64,000 bases of DNA from DUOA01 sp012839095 (lineage in GTDB: Bacteria > Bacillota > Clostridia > Caldicoprobacterales > DTU083). The DNA lies in contig JBMNJE010000013.1 of NCBI GenBank assembly GCA_050951505.1, forward strand, positions 62,001-126,000, read 5' to 3'. A model generated the notes under the pieces. The model was given only the letters and a program-made list of their open reading frames with translations. It did not search any database and had not been told where the DNA came from. Shown here piece after piece: positions 54,444-62,803 of this stretch (positions within the stretch are counted from its first letter, which is position 1; every line of letters starts with the position of its first letter). A program made the translations under genes and the position numbers.

Positions 54444-56852
54444 TTAATAAGATTTCCAAACCCTGCCTGCCATAACGGTCATATCATCCCTGGCTTCCCC
54501 GTCAGAGTGGAAAAGGGCTTCTTCCCTTATGGAATCAGCCAGTTCCTGTGGATTGGTGGTATCCAGGGTGGCAATATAAGCTGCCAGCGCCTGCTCCCTG
54601 TCTCCGACGGCGGCAAATGCATCCAGAATGCCGTCGGTGACCATGACAATCATGTCTTCATCACAGATGGGAACCGAAATGCTCTCAATGCTGACGTCCT
54701 CCAGAATGCCCATAGGCAGCCCGGTCTGCCGGATTACCTCCACCTCGGAACCCCTGCGGATAAAGCTTGATACCCCTCCTATCTTAATAAACTCAGCCTG
54801 TCCGGCCACCAGGTCCAGTACGCAAAGATCTGCTGTTGCAAACATCTCCTCCCTTGACCGGAGCATAAGAATGGAGTTGATGGTTTTGATGGTAATTGCC
54901 TGGTCAAAACCTGCCTCCAGAAAGTTTTCCAGGAGGGAAATCACGGCACTGCTTTCCTCCGCCGCCCTGGCTCCTACACCCATTCCGTCGCTCAAAGCCA
55001 GCATATATTTTCCGTCTCTGATGGAAGTGAAGGAATAGCTGTCGCCGCAGGCAGCAGCTTCCTGACAGGGCTGTCTGGCAATGCCTGTAATTATTTCAAA
55101 CTGCCTCGCTTCCGCCAGGTGGACGATACATTCCCTTTTTCCCGCCCGGGTGCAATCCCTGTGCTGGCGGCTCATGGCCTTCCCCAGCACCGAACTGACA
55201 ATGGGCTCTATTTTCTTCAGACATTCCCGATTTCCGCTGCATGCAGGCTTATGGATGCTGACCTCCGTTTTGCCTCCGGGCTTTTCCAGGACCAAAACCT
55301 CACCGACTTTTATGCCCTTTTTATCCAGTTCCAGCCGGATTGCCTCCTCCATACCGGTGCGGAAGCGGATATCCATATCAAGCTCTGCTGCCAGATCCGT
55401 TACCACATGGCTCACTCCCTCCAGCTGCTCTGCCACCAATTGGCGGCAATCCACCAGCCTCTGCTGCCATTTCATGTTGGTTCTGTAGGAGTGATAGATA
55501 AAATTCATAACCTCTGCCAGCTTGTCCACCTTGAGACAGCGTCTTTTCATGCTGCCGGGAATGTCCTTTTCCTCAAGCAATCCTTTTTCTTCGCAGACAG
55601 ACAGCATATCAAACATATTGACATAGGTATTGTAAAAATCCCGCTCCCAGCAGCTGCGATACAGGGGACAGCCTCTGCAGACCTGTTCCGCCGCCATATC
55701 AAAGAGTCCTGATAAATCCTCAGGCCCGGCAGAAGAACTGCGTTCGGAAATCCTTCCAAAAACCCGGGATAAATGACGGAATACCTGGGCAAATTCATGA
55801 AGCCTTCCTATGGTCAGTTCCTTCATCCGTCTTCCGTAAGCCTGCTGAGCTTCAGCCCGCGTCAGACCGGAATCTGAAAATCTTTTAAGGTGTTTAATCG
55901 TTTTGGTCGGCAAAATCAAAAACAGCAGTACCGCAGCCGCAATCTCGCCGAAAGGAAGAATTACATAGGTTGATCGGTTGATATAGTATGTCATCAGAAT
56001 ATTTGCCAGGAAAAAGGCAATGCTGGATCCCGTACGCCCCAGTTCCCTGAAGGTTCCTGCAAGCAGGCCGCAGATTGCCAGGCTGCCCATCAGGGCAGGA
56101 TCAGGTGAGGAAGCCAGGGAAAGCATGAATCCCGATGTGATGCCGATGGCGGCTCCCGTGCCTGCACCGCCCATGTACCCAGACATAAGAATCAGGAATA
56201 TGGTCAGAATGGTGCGCAGGGAAAAACGCAGAACCGTGATGTCCCAAAACCCAATAATAATGAGGGAGAGAAAAATACTCAGACAGATAACTTCTTCCCC
56301 GGAAAGAATCTGTCTTCTCTTTTGATCCCAGAGTACATCAGCAGAACGGGAAAACACATACACCATAACAAATCCCACTATGCTTTCAAACAGGCCTATC
56401 AGGGTCTCATACAGCATAAAACCATTAAGCAGGGAAAATGTTGTATTAACCGCAGCAAATGACAGCAGGAGGGTGAGGGCAGTTTTAAAAACAGACCATC
56501 TGCCTGTTTTTTTTCCAGCGTATTTCCATACAGCGGAAACAATCAGCATTACCAGAACATACCTGATTACTCTCAGTTCGAAGAGAAAACTTATAAGGCC
56601 CGCGGCAACAGCTGAAAAAGCACCGAGACCTCCCTTTCTTCTGTACAAAAGTACTGCAAAAAGCGCAACACCAAAGGGAGCAATCTGATGGAACAAAACT
56701 GCCCGTCCAATCAGAAAGCAGCTGAGTACGATAAGCAGCTCCCGCACAAAAAGACCTGCCGGAAAGGAAACAGTCTTTTTATCCGAGTCCTTACGATTAA
56801 GCCAACCACTCAGGGGAAGCAGGGCATCCTTATGAATCAATAACAACACCAC
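54444..56852 (-). CDS. spoIIE: Stage II sporulation protein E (SpoIIE phosphatase)
   Basis: About 802 residues. The N-terminal ~330 have about ten membrane helices; a regulatory domain with a Cys-rich stretch ('CRGCPLYRSCWERDF') follows. The C-terminal PP2C phosphatase has 'LALSDGMGVGARAAEESS', 'FIKIGGVSSFIRRG' and 'MIVMVTDGILDA' with the metal-binding Asp residues. It dephosphorylates SpoIIAA to activate sigma-F in the forespore. The GTG start at 56852 is provisional because its ribosome binding site is weak. Length and layout match the family. Preceded by a promoter with a 21-base spacer. Confidence 0.95.
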   Translation of the reverse strand: MVLLLIHKDALLPLSGWLNRKDSDKKTVSFPAGLFVRELLIVLSCFLIGRAVLFHQIAPFGVALFAVLLYRRKGGLGAFSAVAAGLISFLFELRVIRYVLVMLIVSAVWKYAGKKTGRWSVFKTALTLLLSFAAVNTTFSLLNGFMLYETLIGLFESIVGFVMVYVFSRSADVLWDQKRRQILSGEEVICLSIFLSLIIIGFWDITVLRFSLRTILTIFLILMSGYMGGAGTGAAIGITSGFMLSLASSPDPALMGSLAICGLLAGTFRELGRTGSSIAFFLANILMTYYINRSTYVILPFGEIAAAVLLFLILPTKTIKHLKRFSDSGLTRAEAQQAYGRRMKELTIGRLHEFAQVFRHLSRVFGRISERSSSAGPEDLSGLFDMAAEQVCRGCPLYRSCWERDFYNTYVNMFDMLSVCEEKGLLEEKDIPGSMKRRCLKVDKLAEVMNFIYHSYRTNMKWQQRLVDCRQLVAEQLEGVSHVVTDLAAELDMDIRFRTGMEEAIRLELDKKGIKVGEVLVLEKPGGKTEVSIHKPACSGNRECLKKIEPIVSSVLGKAMSRQHRDCTRAGKRECIVHLAEARQFEIITGIARQPCQEAAACGDSYSFTSIRDGKYMLALSDGMGVGARAAEESSAVISLLENFLEAGFDQAITIKTINSILMLRSREEMFATADLCVLDLVAGQAEFIKIGGVSSFIRRGSEVEVIRQTGLPMGILEDVSIESISVPICDEDMIVMVTDGILDAFAAVGDREQALAAYIATLDTTNPQELADSIREEALFHSDGEARDDMTVMAGRVWKSY

Positions 56853-56889
56853 CCAGTTAAAATATAGTGTAAGAGAAGTGAGTGATGCC

Positions 56890-56955
56890 AGTATAGCAAA
56901 GCCTGTCCAAATTATTTGTCAATATAGGAAGAGGCGCAAAAAAAACTTTACGACA
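56890..56955 (-). promoter_or_regulatory. Long-spacer sigma-A promoter of spoIIE with a Spo0A-like box
   Basis: TTGACA (56922-56917) and TATACT (56895-56890) are separated by 21 bases, the unusual spacing known for Spo0A-activated spoIIE and spoIIG promoters in B. subtilis. TGTCGTA (56955-56949) differs at one base from the Spo0A box TGTCGAA and lies about 70 bases upstream of the predicted transcript start. The rest of 56956-57077 shows nothing I recognise. Confidence 0.7.
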
Positions 56956-57077
56956 AAAACTCAGGCAATACTGAAAGAAATAATGGATTTGGCAAATCAG
57001 CTGCATTACCCCGACAGAAAGGTAATACATTTCCTGTAGAATTACAAAAAAGAATGTGATACGGTTTTAAAAAAATA

Positions 57078-57113
57078 AATCCGAGCCGGATTTTTTGAAT
57101 CAAGACTCGGATT
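57078..57113 (-). terminator. Terminator of the tRNA cluster
   Basis: AATCCGAG (57078-57085) and CTCGGATT (57106-57113) form a stem with a 20-base loop; TATTTTTTT follows on the minus strand. It lies seven bases beyond tRNA-Val. Confidence 0.7.
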
Positions 57114-57119
57114 AAATAA

Positions 57120-57195
57120 TGGTGGGAGCAATAGGGCTCGAACCTATGACCCCCTGCTTGTAAGGCAGGTGCTCTCCCAGCTGAGCTATGCTCCC
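57120..57195 (-). tRNA. tRNA-Val (anticodon TAC)
   Basis: 76 bases with encoded CCA. Acceptor GGGAGCA pairs with TGCTCCC; anticodon loop CTTACAA between CCTGC and GCAGG; T-arm ATAGG-TTCGAGC-CCTAT. Third of three tRNAs in transcription order. Confidence 0.95.
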
Positions 57196-57196
57196 A

Positions 57197-57295
57197 TCTT
57201 GGATGTCAGATGTCGGATATCGGATATCGGATTCAAGTCCGGCTTGGCAGCCTTTCTTTTACCCTGACTTCTGACCTCCGACTTCTGACCTGTTA
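57197..57295. repeat. Degenerate tandem repeats between tRNA genes
   Basis: The 100-base spacer between tRNA-Val and tRNA-Met consists mostly of short units: GATGTCAGATGTCGG and GATATCGGATATCGG on one side, ACTTCTGACCTCCGACTTCTGACC on the other. The two halves are roughly reverse complements, so the transcript could fold. No gene is present. Confidence 0.6.
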
Positions 57296-57299
57296 AAAA

Positions 57300-57376
57300 T
57301 GGTAGCGGCGAACGGATTCGAACCGCTGACTCTCCGGGTATGAACCGAATGCTCTAGCCAACTGAGCTACGCCGCC
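57300..57376 (-). tRNA. tRNA-Met, elongator (anticodon CAT)
   Basis: 77 bases with encoded CCA. Acceptor GGCGGCG pairs with CGCCGCT; anticodon loop TTCATAC between TTCGG and CCGGA; T-arm AGCGG-TTCGAAT-CCGTT. It lacks the three G-C pairs of initiator tRNA. Confidence 0.92.
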
Positions 57377-57379
57377 ACA

Positions 57380-57456
57380 TGGTTGCGGGGGAGGGATTTG
57401 AACCCTCGACCTCCGGGTTATGAGCCCGACGAGCTGCCTGACTGCTCCACCCCGCG
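57380..57456 (-). tRNA. Initiator tRNA-fMet (anticodon CAT)
   Basis: 77 bases with encoded CCA. The first pair is a C-A mismatch (CGCGGGG against CCCCGCA) and the anticodon stem has three G-C pairs around CTCATAA; both mark the initiator. First of the three tRNAs, three bases before elongator tRNA-Met. Confidence 0.95.
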
Positions 57457-57498
57457 ATATTGCTGCGCTGCAGAGGTGTCTCCGCAGCGACAATAGAT

Positions 57499-57527
57499 AT
57501 TCTATAACAAATCCTTAAGGAAGTCAA
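57499..57527 (-). promoter_or_regulatory. Promoter of the tRNA cluster
   Basis: TTGACT (57527-57522), 17-base spacer, TAGAAT (57504-57499), about 40 bases before tRNA-fMet. Confidence 0.6.
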
Positions 57528-57576
57528 GCCTGAATTTCCTGGCATTTTTAACTATGACAGGAACACATGCCGGTCG

Positions 57577-57990
57577 TTATCCTCTCCCCCTTGAGTAACC
57601 GCCGCCTCTTTTGGACTCACGGTTACGCTTGATGTCCAGAAGCCGCTCCTCGCTGTCTTTAAGGAATTTTGAGAGAACTTCTTCAAAAGACCCGCCGGCC
57701 TGGGTGTTGAATTCCCTGCTCCAATCCAATTCAGCAGGTCTGGAGGATTTCTTTACCTCCATGGCCTGACGGATGGAAAGGCCAATCTTCCCCCGTTCAT
57801 CAATGGATAGTACCTTGACCTTTACCTTGTCGCTTACCTTAAGATAGGCATTGATATCCTTTACATATGCATCAGCAATTTCGGATATGTGCACCATCCC
57901 GGTTTTTCCTTCCCCAAGTTCCACAAAGGCACCAAAATTAGTAATACCTGACACGGTGCCTTCCAAGATTTGTCCTACCTCGACCGACAT
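57577..57990 (-). CDS. S1 RNA-binding domain protein (YabR-like)
   Basis: 137 residues. Residues ~1-75 are one S1 domain ('GQILEGTVSGITNFGAFVELGEGKTGMVHISEI', split here by position, with the usual FGAFV and VHISE). A charged tail ends in Arg/Gly repeats. It binds RNA, probably in translation or RNA turnover. It follows divIC directly, as yabR does in B. subtilis. ATG 57990 lies 13 bases from GAGGAGG. Confidence 0.9.
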   Translation of the reverse strand: MSVEVGQILEGTVSGITNFGAFVELGEGKTGMVHISEIADAYVKDINAYLKVSDKVKVKVLSIDERGKIGLSIRQAMEVKKSSRPAELDWSREFNTQAGGSFEEVLSKFLKDSEERLLDIKRNRESKRGGGYSRGRG

Positions 57991-58008
57991 AAAAAAACAG
58001 CATCCTCC

Positions 58009-58296
58009 TCATTGATTATTCTCAATGAAAATTGTTTCGCCTTCCTTCACCCAGCCCAGCCGGTCCCGTGCCACCTGCTCAATATACTCCTTTGACTTGG
58101 AATACTCTATCTGACGGCTGAGAATCTCATTTTCGTGCTCTGCATCCGAGATCGCTTCCCGCAGTTCATCCATTGTCTTTTGCTGGCTGCTGATTTCAAA
58201 GGACTGCTGAATAAACAAAAAAAGGAAATAGGCCAGAATCATCATGGTCAGGATCAGCTTTGTACGCATTTTCAGAGTATAAGTCTTTCTTGCCAC
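58009..58296 (-). CDS. divIC: Septum formation initiator (DivIC/FtsB-like)
   Basis: 95 residues: short basic cytoplasmic end, one membrane helix ('LILTMMILAYFLFLFIQ'), a coiled coil ('SQQKTMDELREAISDAEHEN'), and the FtsB/DivIC motif 'VARDRLGWVKEGE'. It works in the divisome with FtsL and DivIB. GTG start at 58296 behind AAGGGG. Between yabQ and the S1 gene, the conserved order. Confidence 0.88.
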   Translation of the reverse strand: MARKTYTLKMRTKLILTMMILAYFLFLFIQQSFEISSQQKTMDELREAISDAEHENEILSRQIEYSKSKEYIEQVARDRLGWVKEGETIFIENNQ

Positions 58297-58387
58297 TGGT
58301 ATCCCCTTCTTTCGCCGTTAGTTCCGCCTGGCCCGGATGGATGAAGACTACAATTTCCCTGTGTCCTCATTATATTCGACATGGAAG

Positions 58388-58882
58388 TCAGAATTCCTTT
58401 TTATTACCCTGCTTTTTAACTGTTTTTCTGATAAATGACCGGATTTTATTTCTTACCTTTGGCTCCCCTTGTTTTATTCTCTCTTTTAACCACTTAAGAG
58501 AGCGGAGTGCAGCCTTTCCCAGCATGCGAAAGGGCCATAAAATCACGTTGACTGTCCAATTTATGAGCTTTGCCAGTGTCCTGTATATCCAATCCAGTGC
58601 CTTCATAATAAAAGGACTGAGAGTAAGAGCATAAAGAATCCAGCCGATGAAAAAACCTGCTATGGTATAGAGCCTCACATTGCCATCATTTACATAGAAG
58701 ACAACCAGGTAGGAAAGCATGCCGATAATGGACCAAAACAGCAGATCCAGTATTCCGGTAACCACTACACCTGCCCGAATCATTTTACGTATCATCCGGC
58801 AGCAGTCATATAAGAAGCCTATGAGGAATCCGGCGTAAACAGTGGATAAAAATATCCAGGCCTGGTTGGAAGCGGTCAGCAT
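58388..58882 (-). CDS. yabQ: Spore cortex biosynthesis protein YabQ
   Basis: 164 residues with four to five hydrophobic helices in the first ~100 and a basic tail. 'FLIGFLYDCCRMIRKM' and 'GILDLLFWSIIGMLSYLVVFYVNDGNVRLY' (two separate stretches) match the YabQ family. In B. subtilis it localises to the forespore membrane and is needed for cortex formation. ATG 58882 follows AGGGGG, 15 bases after yabP. Confidence 0.88.
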   Translation of the reverse strand: MLTASNQAWIFLSTVYAGFLIGFLYDCCRMIRKMIRAGVVVTGILDLLFWSIIGMLSYLVVFYVNDGNVRLYTIAGFFIGWILYALTLSPFIMKALDWIYRTLAKLINWTVNVILWPFRMLGKAALRSLKWLKERIKQGEPKVRNKIRSFIRKTVKKQGNKKEF

Positions 58883-58897
58883 TTGGCGGATGCCCCC

Positions 58898-59200
58898 TTA
58901 TTTAAAAAGCTTTTTGAAGAATCCGCCGCTTCTGGCACCCACTCCTTCATGATCGCTGTATTCCATGCCGATAATTTCCCCTTCCACTATAAGCTGTCCT
59001 TCTTCCAGATTCAGTTTGTTGATATGCAGATCAAAACCATGCAGGGTAATATAGCCCAAATCGGTTACCAGCAGAACAGAGGCTTCATCGAAACTGTCCA
59101 CATCCTGCACACCGGTTATGGTCACCCTTTCCCGGTTTTCCATCAATATGCTGTGGCTTCTTCCTCTGACCAGTTTCTTGTCGTCCAATTCCCTTACCAC
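58898..59200 (-). CDS. yabP: Sporulation protein YabP
   Basis: About 100 residues from GTG 59200, which is eight bases from AAGGAGG; longer starts at 59233 or 59293 lack a comparable site. 'HSILMENRERVTITGVQDVDSFDE' region and 'HGFDLHINKLNLEEGQLIVEGEI' region match YabP closely. In B. subtilis the gene is sporulation-controlled and works with YabQ. Confidence 0.9.
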   Translation of the reverse strand: MVRELDDKKLVRGRSHSILMENRERVTITGVQDVDSFDEASVLLVTDLGYITLHGFDLHINKLNLEEGQLIVEGEIIGMEYSDHEGVGARSGGFFKKLFK

Positions 59201-59332
59201 GGCCTCTCCCTCCTTCAAACGACGCAAATCCATATATGATAATATGCCTGTCAGACAGGAGATATGCCGGAAAAATAAGAAAGCACCAGACAAAAGCAGG
59301 GCATCGCCTGTTTCCGGTGCCTGATTCTATTA

Positions 59333-60469
59333 TTACTCCCACATGGTAACTATATCTACGTCCTTGAAATAGTGAGCTATAATCTCCTTTGCTGTCTTTT
59401 TGTTTTTGGCCATATTGAAGGCTCCCCACTGAGACATTCCTACGCCATGGCCGTATCCCCGGCCGGTCATAACCACATTGCCGCCCTCCAGGGCAATCTT
59501 GTCAATAAGGGTGGAGCGCATATCGGTGGTTCCCAGTGCCAGCCTGAGCTCGGCAGCCGAGACCTCGGTATCATCCAGCTTTATGGTGACTGCCCGTCCG
59601 GAAGGACCCTTCAGGCCTATGGAAATGGTGCTGAAGTCCTTAAGAGGCTTACCGGCTTCCTTAAGGGCTGTAAGCACCTTGCTTTTGGGAAAGCTGGCTG
59701 TCCAGTTCTTTGCATCGGCTTCCACCGCCTCGTTTGTATCGGGAGAATCCACCACCTGGATATAGGGCGGAGCCTCGTCTTTATAATTAAGGCCCTCCTT
59801 TGGCGTTGCGGTTTTCCCGCCTGCATTGGAATGAAACCAGGTGCGGGCAAACTCGCCTTCATATACGATAACCTGTCCCCTGGTTTCATTTACCGCCTCT
59901 TTTATCCTGTCATTCACCGCCTGCGCATTCCAGGCCTGTGCCTCTTCAATATCCGTGGAAACATGGGCATTTTCATACTTGGACTGTCCCTTTTCTTCAA
60001 TAAACTGAAGTACGAAGGTGCGGGCAATGATTGCCTGGGCCTTGATGGCTTCGATGGGCCAGTCGTTCTTTATTTCCCCTGCCACCACCCCTGCTACGTA
60101 CTCCTCAAAGGGCATTTCCCGAACCTCATTTTCCTGTACAATATACACCTTCAGCCTGGGCTCCTCATTTTCCCCGGCAGCAATGGCCTGGGGAACGGCG
60201 GGTTTTTTTACCTCTTCCTCAGTCTTCCTTCCGGGCTTTTCCTCATCGGCTGAAGACTGCCCGGGGGCCCGGGTTGCCTGTGTTCCCTGCTGCCTGATGT
60301 CTTCCTCAGGGCTTCTGTCACCTGGTCTGCGCTCAGCTGCACAGGCCGACACCAATAGGGATAAGATTAGCAGTGCAGGGATAATCAAAGCTCCCCTGCC
60401 TCTTTTTGCATACATATCTGAGTATACGCCTCCTTCTGCACTGACAATAATCGCTTCTTTTTTCGCCAT
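59333..60469 (-). CDS. SpoIID/LytB-domain lipoprotein
   Basis: 378 residues. A basic N-terminus, hydrophobic segment and lipobox-like VSAC suggest a lipoprotein, followed by a Pro/Glu-rich linker (~45-100). The SpoIID domain follows: 'MPFEEYVAGVVAGEIKNDWPIEAIKAQAI', read as two adjacent stretches, then 'ARTFVLQF', 'FHSNAGGKTA', and the terminal 'GRGYGHGVGMSQWGAFNMA'. SpoIID-type enzymes are lytic transglycosylases used in engulfment; this is a paralogue rather than canonical spoIID. Start ATG 60469 has AGGT upstream. Position in the yabP-yabQ-divIC cluster supports a sporulation role. Confidence 0.85.
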   Translation of the reverse strand: MAKKEAIIVSAEGGVYSDMYAKRGRGALIIPALLILSLLVSACAAERRPGDRSPEEDIRQQGTQATRAPGQSSADEEKPGRKTEEEVKKPAVPQAIAAGENEEPRLKVYIVQENEVREMPFEEYVAGVVAGEIKNDWPIEAIKAQAIIARTFVLQFIEEKGQSKYENAHVSTDIEEAQAWNAQAVNDRIKEAVNETRGQVIVYEGEFARTWFHSNAGGKTATPKEGLNYKDEAPPYIQVVDSPDTNEAVEADAKNWTASFPKSKVLTALKEAGKPLKDFSTISIGLKGPSGRAVTIKLDDTEVSAAELRLALGTTDMRSTLIDKIALEGGNVVMTGRGYGHGVGMSQWGAFNMAKNKKTAKEIIAHYFKDVDIVTMWE

Positions 60470-60560
60470 TCATTAACCTGTCAGTATTAGTATTCGCCAA
60501 GCAAAAGGAAGCAATACCAGATAATGAACAATGTTTAATTTATGATTATTTAATCATTAT

Positions 60561-60818
60561 CTAAAGTTCACGATACATCCCGGCAGCATCTTCCTTGGAT
60601 ACATGGTCATCCACAGCCAGTACCTCATATTGGCGGATTCGATCGCCGAATTGAATGGCGATTATGTCGCCTGCCTTTACTTCACTGCCGGGTTTGGCTG
60701 TCCGGTCGTTGATCTTCACCCTGCCCTGGCTGCAGACCTCATTGGCTACCGTTCTTCTCTTTATAATTCTGGATACCTTTAAATACTTGTCCAAGCGCAA
60801 ATTCAGTTCATCCCCCAT
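60561..60818 (-). CDS. rqcP: S4 RNA-binding protein RqcP (YabO)
   Basis: 85 residues, almost all one S4 domain: 'LRLDKYLKVSRIIKRRTVANE' region, 'GRVKINDRTAKPGSEVKAGDIIAI' region. In B. subtilis RqcP acts with RqcH in alanine tailing of stalled nascent chains. It lies downstream of hup as yabO lies near the same genes in Bacillus. Confidence 0.92.
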   Translation of the reverse strand: MGDELNLRLDKYLKVSRIIKRRTVANEVCSQGRVKINDRTAKPGSEVKAGDIIAIQFGDRIRQYEVLAVDDHVSKEDAAGMYREL

Positions 60819-60860
60819 ATCATATATAATAAACCGCTTCCATAAGCGGTGGAATTGGTG

Positions 60861-60890
60861 AAAAAGAAAGACCGGGGTTTGTCCCCGGCC
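60861..60890 (-). terminator. Terminator of hup
   Basis: CCGGGG/CCCCGG stem (60872-60877 with 60883-60888) followed on the minus strand by TCTTTCTTTTT, a few bases past the HU stop. Confidence 0.65.
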
Positions 60891-60896
60891 GCTTCT

Positions 60897-61169
60897 TTAT
60901 TTTACTGAATCCTTCAAGGCCTTGCCCGCTTTAAATACAGGAGCTTTGGAAGCAGGAATGGTGATCTCCTCTTTGGTTTGAGGATTTCTGCCCTTTCTGG
61001 CTGCTCTTTCCCGAACTTCGAAGGTACCGAATCCTACCAACTGTACTTTTTCGTTGGCTGCCAGGGCCTCAGTAATAACAGATACAAGAGCGTTTACAGC
61101 CTTTTCAGCATCCTTTTTGGTCAATTCGCTCTTTTCGGCAACAGCAGAGATCAATTCAGCTTTGTTCAC
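60897..61169 (-). CDS. hup: DNA-binding protein HU
   Basis: 90 residues, full length for HU. 'MNKAELISAVAEKSELTKKD', 'FGTFEVRERAARKGRNPQT' and 'IPASKAPVFKAGKALKD' are signature stretches, with the DNA-intercalating Pro in 'GRNPQT'. It compacts and bends DNA. GTG start at 61169 behind AAGGAGG. Follows mazG, as in many Clostridia. Confidence 0.96.
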   Translation of the reverse strand: MNKAELISAVAEKSELTKKDAEKAVNALVSVITEALAANEKVQLVGFGTFEVRERAARKGRNPQTKEEITIPASKAPVFKAGKALKDSVK

Positions 61170-61317
61170 GATAGAACCCTCCTTAAATTATGAATTCTCA
61201 TAGCATATTCGCTATTTTTATTAAAATTCCTTCTTATTTCCATAGAATTTTCGTTTTTTTTACAAATAATTAGAAGTAAGGGAATTTCAGCTATATATTT
61301 TCCATATTTTTCATGAA

Positions 61318-62787
61318 TTATACGCCCGGATCAGCCTTAAATTCGCTTTTTGCCTGGTTCCACAGTAAATCCATCTCTTCCAGAGTCATTTCCTCCAGGG
61401 GCTTGTCCGCATGCTCCTCAATATAGGCAAACCGGCGGATAAACTTCTCCGTTGCAGCGCTCAGAGTCAGTTCAGGCTCCTGGTTCAGGAATCGGCTTAC
61501 ATTGACTATGGCAAAGAGCAGATCCCCCAGTTCTTCCTTAATGGCATTTTCGTCACCGGAGCGGTATGCTTCCTCCAATTCCTTCAGTTCCTCCCCGGCC
61601 TTTTTTATGGCATCCTCCGGCCTGTTCCAGTCAAATCCCACAAGGGCGGCTTTCTTTTGAACCTTATAGCTTCGCATCAGGGCCGGCAGGATGGCCGGGA
61701 TGTCCCTGAGCACCTGGGTATGACTCTTAAGCCCCTTCTCCTTTTTCTTAATGGCCTCCCAGTTGCCCACTACCTCTTCAGCGGTATCAGCCCGGGCATC
61801 ACCGAAAATATGGGTGTGCCTGTCGATCATTTTTCGGCAGATGCCGGTGATAACGTCCTGTATGCTGAATTCGCCCCGCTCACCGGCAATCCGGGCATGA
61901 AAGACCACCTGCAGCAGAACATCCCCCAGTTCCTCGGCAAGCTTGTCCATATCCTGCATGGCAATGGCCTCCAGCACCTCATAGGTCTCCTCAATAAGGT
62001 ATTGCCTGAGGGACTGGTGATCCTGTTTCCTGTCCCAGGGGCAGCCTTCATCAGAGCGAAGGATTTCCATAATCTCGACCAGGTGACGGAAGCTGTAGTT
62101 TTCCAGCTGCCCAAGCTCCAGAGCCGGTAAGTACAGGCAGCTGGTGTGATCAAAGGAGCGGGAGTGATCCAGGGTGTGTAAGGGGATCTCCTCTGTCAGG
62201 ACAGCACCGTCTGCTTTCTGCCGGCTGATGACAACCGTCAGATCAGGGGGATACACATCCAGAAGCTGAATTTTAAGTTCGGAGGCCAGAATGCTGCTGC
62301 TAATCCCGATGATTACTGTTGACAGCCCGGGATCCAGCTGGGATACAGGCAGTTCTGCTGCAGTCAGAATTTTCAGGCCTTCTGCACAGCAGCGGCCGGA
62401 AGCAGCAATTACTGAATCCGCCTGGCTTATGCCCGGCAGTATCTCAACCTGAAAACCCGCAGGGGGCAGTTCTTTTATAAGCTCTAAGGTCAGGCGTTCC
62501 CCCACCATGGGATGGCCCGGAACTGCCACTACCACTTCCCCTTTTTCAGCCAGGGCAGTTATCCTTCTTATCATTTCCGGATAAATCTCATCAAAGCTTT
62601 CACTCTTATTATAAACATCATCCAGGGTGGTAAACCGGATTCCTCTTTCCCTCAGCCAGGGCGCCAGGGCATGTTCGCCGGTGCGCAGCACCAGGCATTC
62701 AGCCTCTTCCAAAGCCTTCAGGGTTCCCAGAGTCAATTCTTCCTCCCTGCCGGTTCCCAGCCCTGCAATAATTATTCTGGGTCTCAT
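61318..62787 (-). CDS. mazG: Nucleoside triphosphate pyrophosphohydrolase MazG (YabN-type, with methylase domain)
   Basis: 489 residues. Residues ~1-215 are a tetrapyrrole-methylase-like domain ('IIAGLGTGREEELTLGTL', 'VVAVPGHPMVGERLTLELI'). Residues ~225-480 are a double MazG domain with 'CPWDRKQDHQSLRQYLIEE', 'EELGDVLLQVVFHARIA' and the second 'KEELGDLLFAIVNVSRF', carrying the EExxE/ExxD metal sites. It hydrolyses aberrant NTPs. ATG 62787 follows AAAGGAAG. Confidence 0.93.
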   Translation of the reverse strand: MRPRIIIAGLGTGREEELTLGTLKALEEAECLVLRTGEHALAPWLRERGIRFTTLDDVYNKSESFDEIYPEMIRRITALAEKGEVVVAVPGHPMVGERLTLELIKELPPAGFQVEILPGISQADSVIAASGRCCAEGLKILTAAELPVSQLDPGLSTVIIGISSSILASELKIQLLDVYPPDLTVVISRQKADGAVLTEEIPLHTLDHSRSFDHTSCLYLPALELGQLENYSFRHLVEIMEILRSDEGCPWDRKQDHQSLRQYLIEETYEVLEAIAMQDMDKLAEELGDVLLQVVFHARIAGERGEFSIQDVITGICRKMIDRHTHIFGDARADTAEEVVGNWEAIKKKEKGLKSHTQVLRDIPAILPALMRSYKVQKKAALVGFDWNRPEDAIKKAGEELKELEEAYRSGDENAIKEELGDLLFAIVNVSRFLNQEPELTLSAATEKFIRRFAYIEEHADKPLEEMTLEEMDLLWNQAKSEFKADPGV

Positions 62788-62803
62788 AAAAACTTCCTTT
62801 CTA

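Noticed and set aside
57293..57545. Open frames across tRNA-Met and tRNA-fMet
   Set aside because: They translate tRNA genes; the cloverleaf structures are complete.
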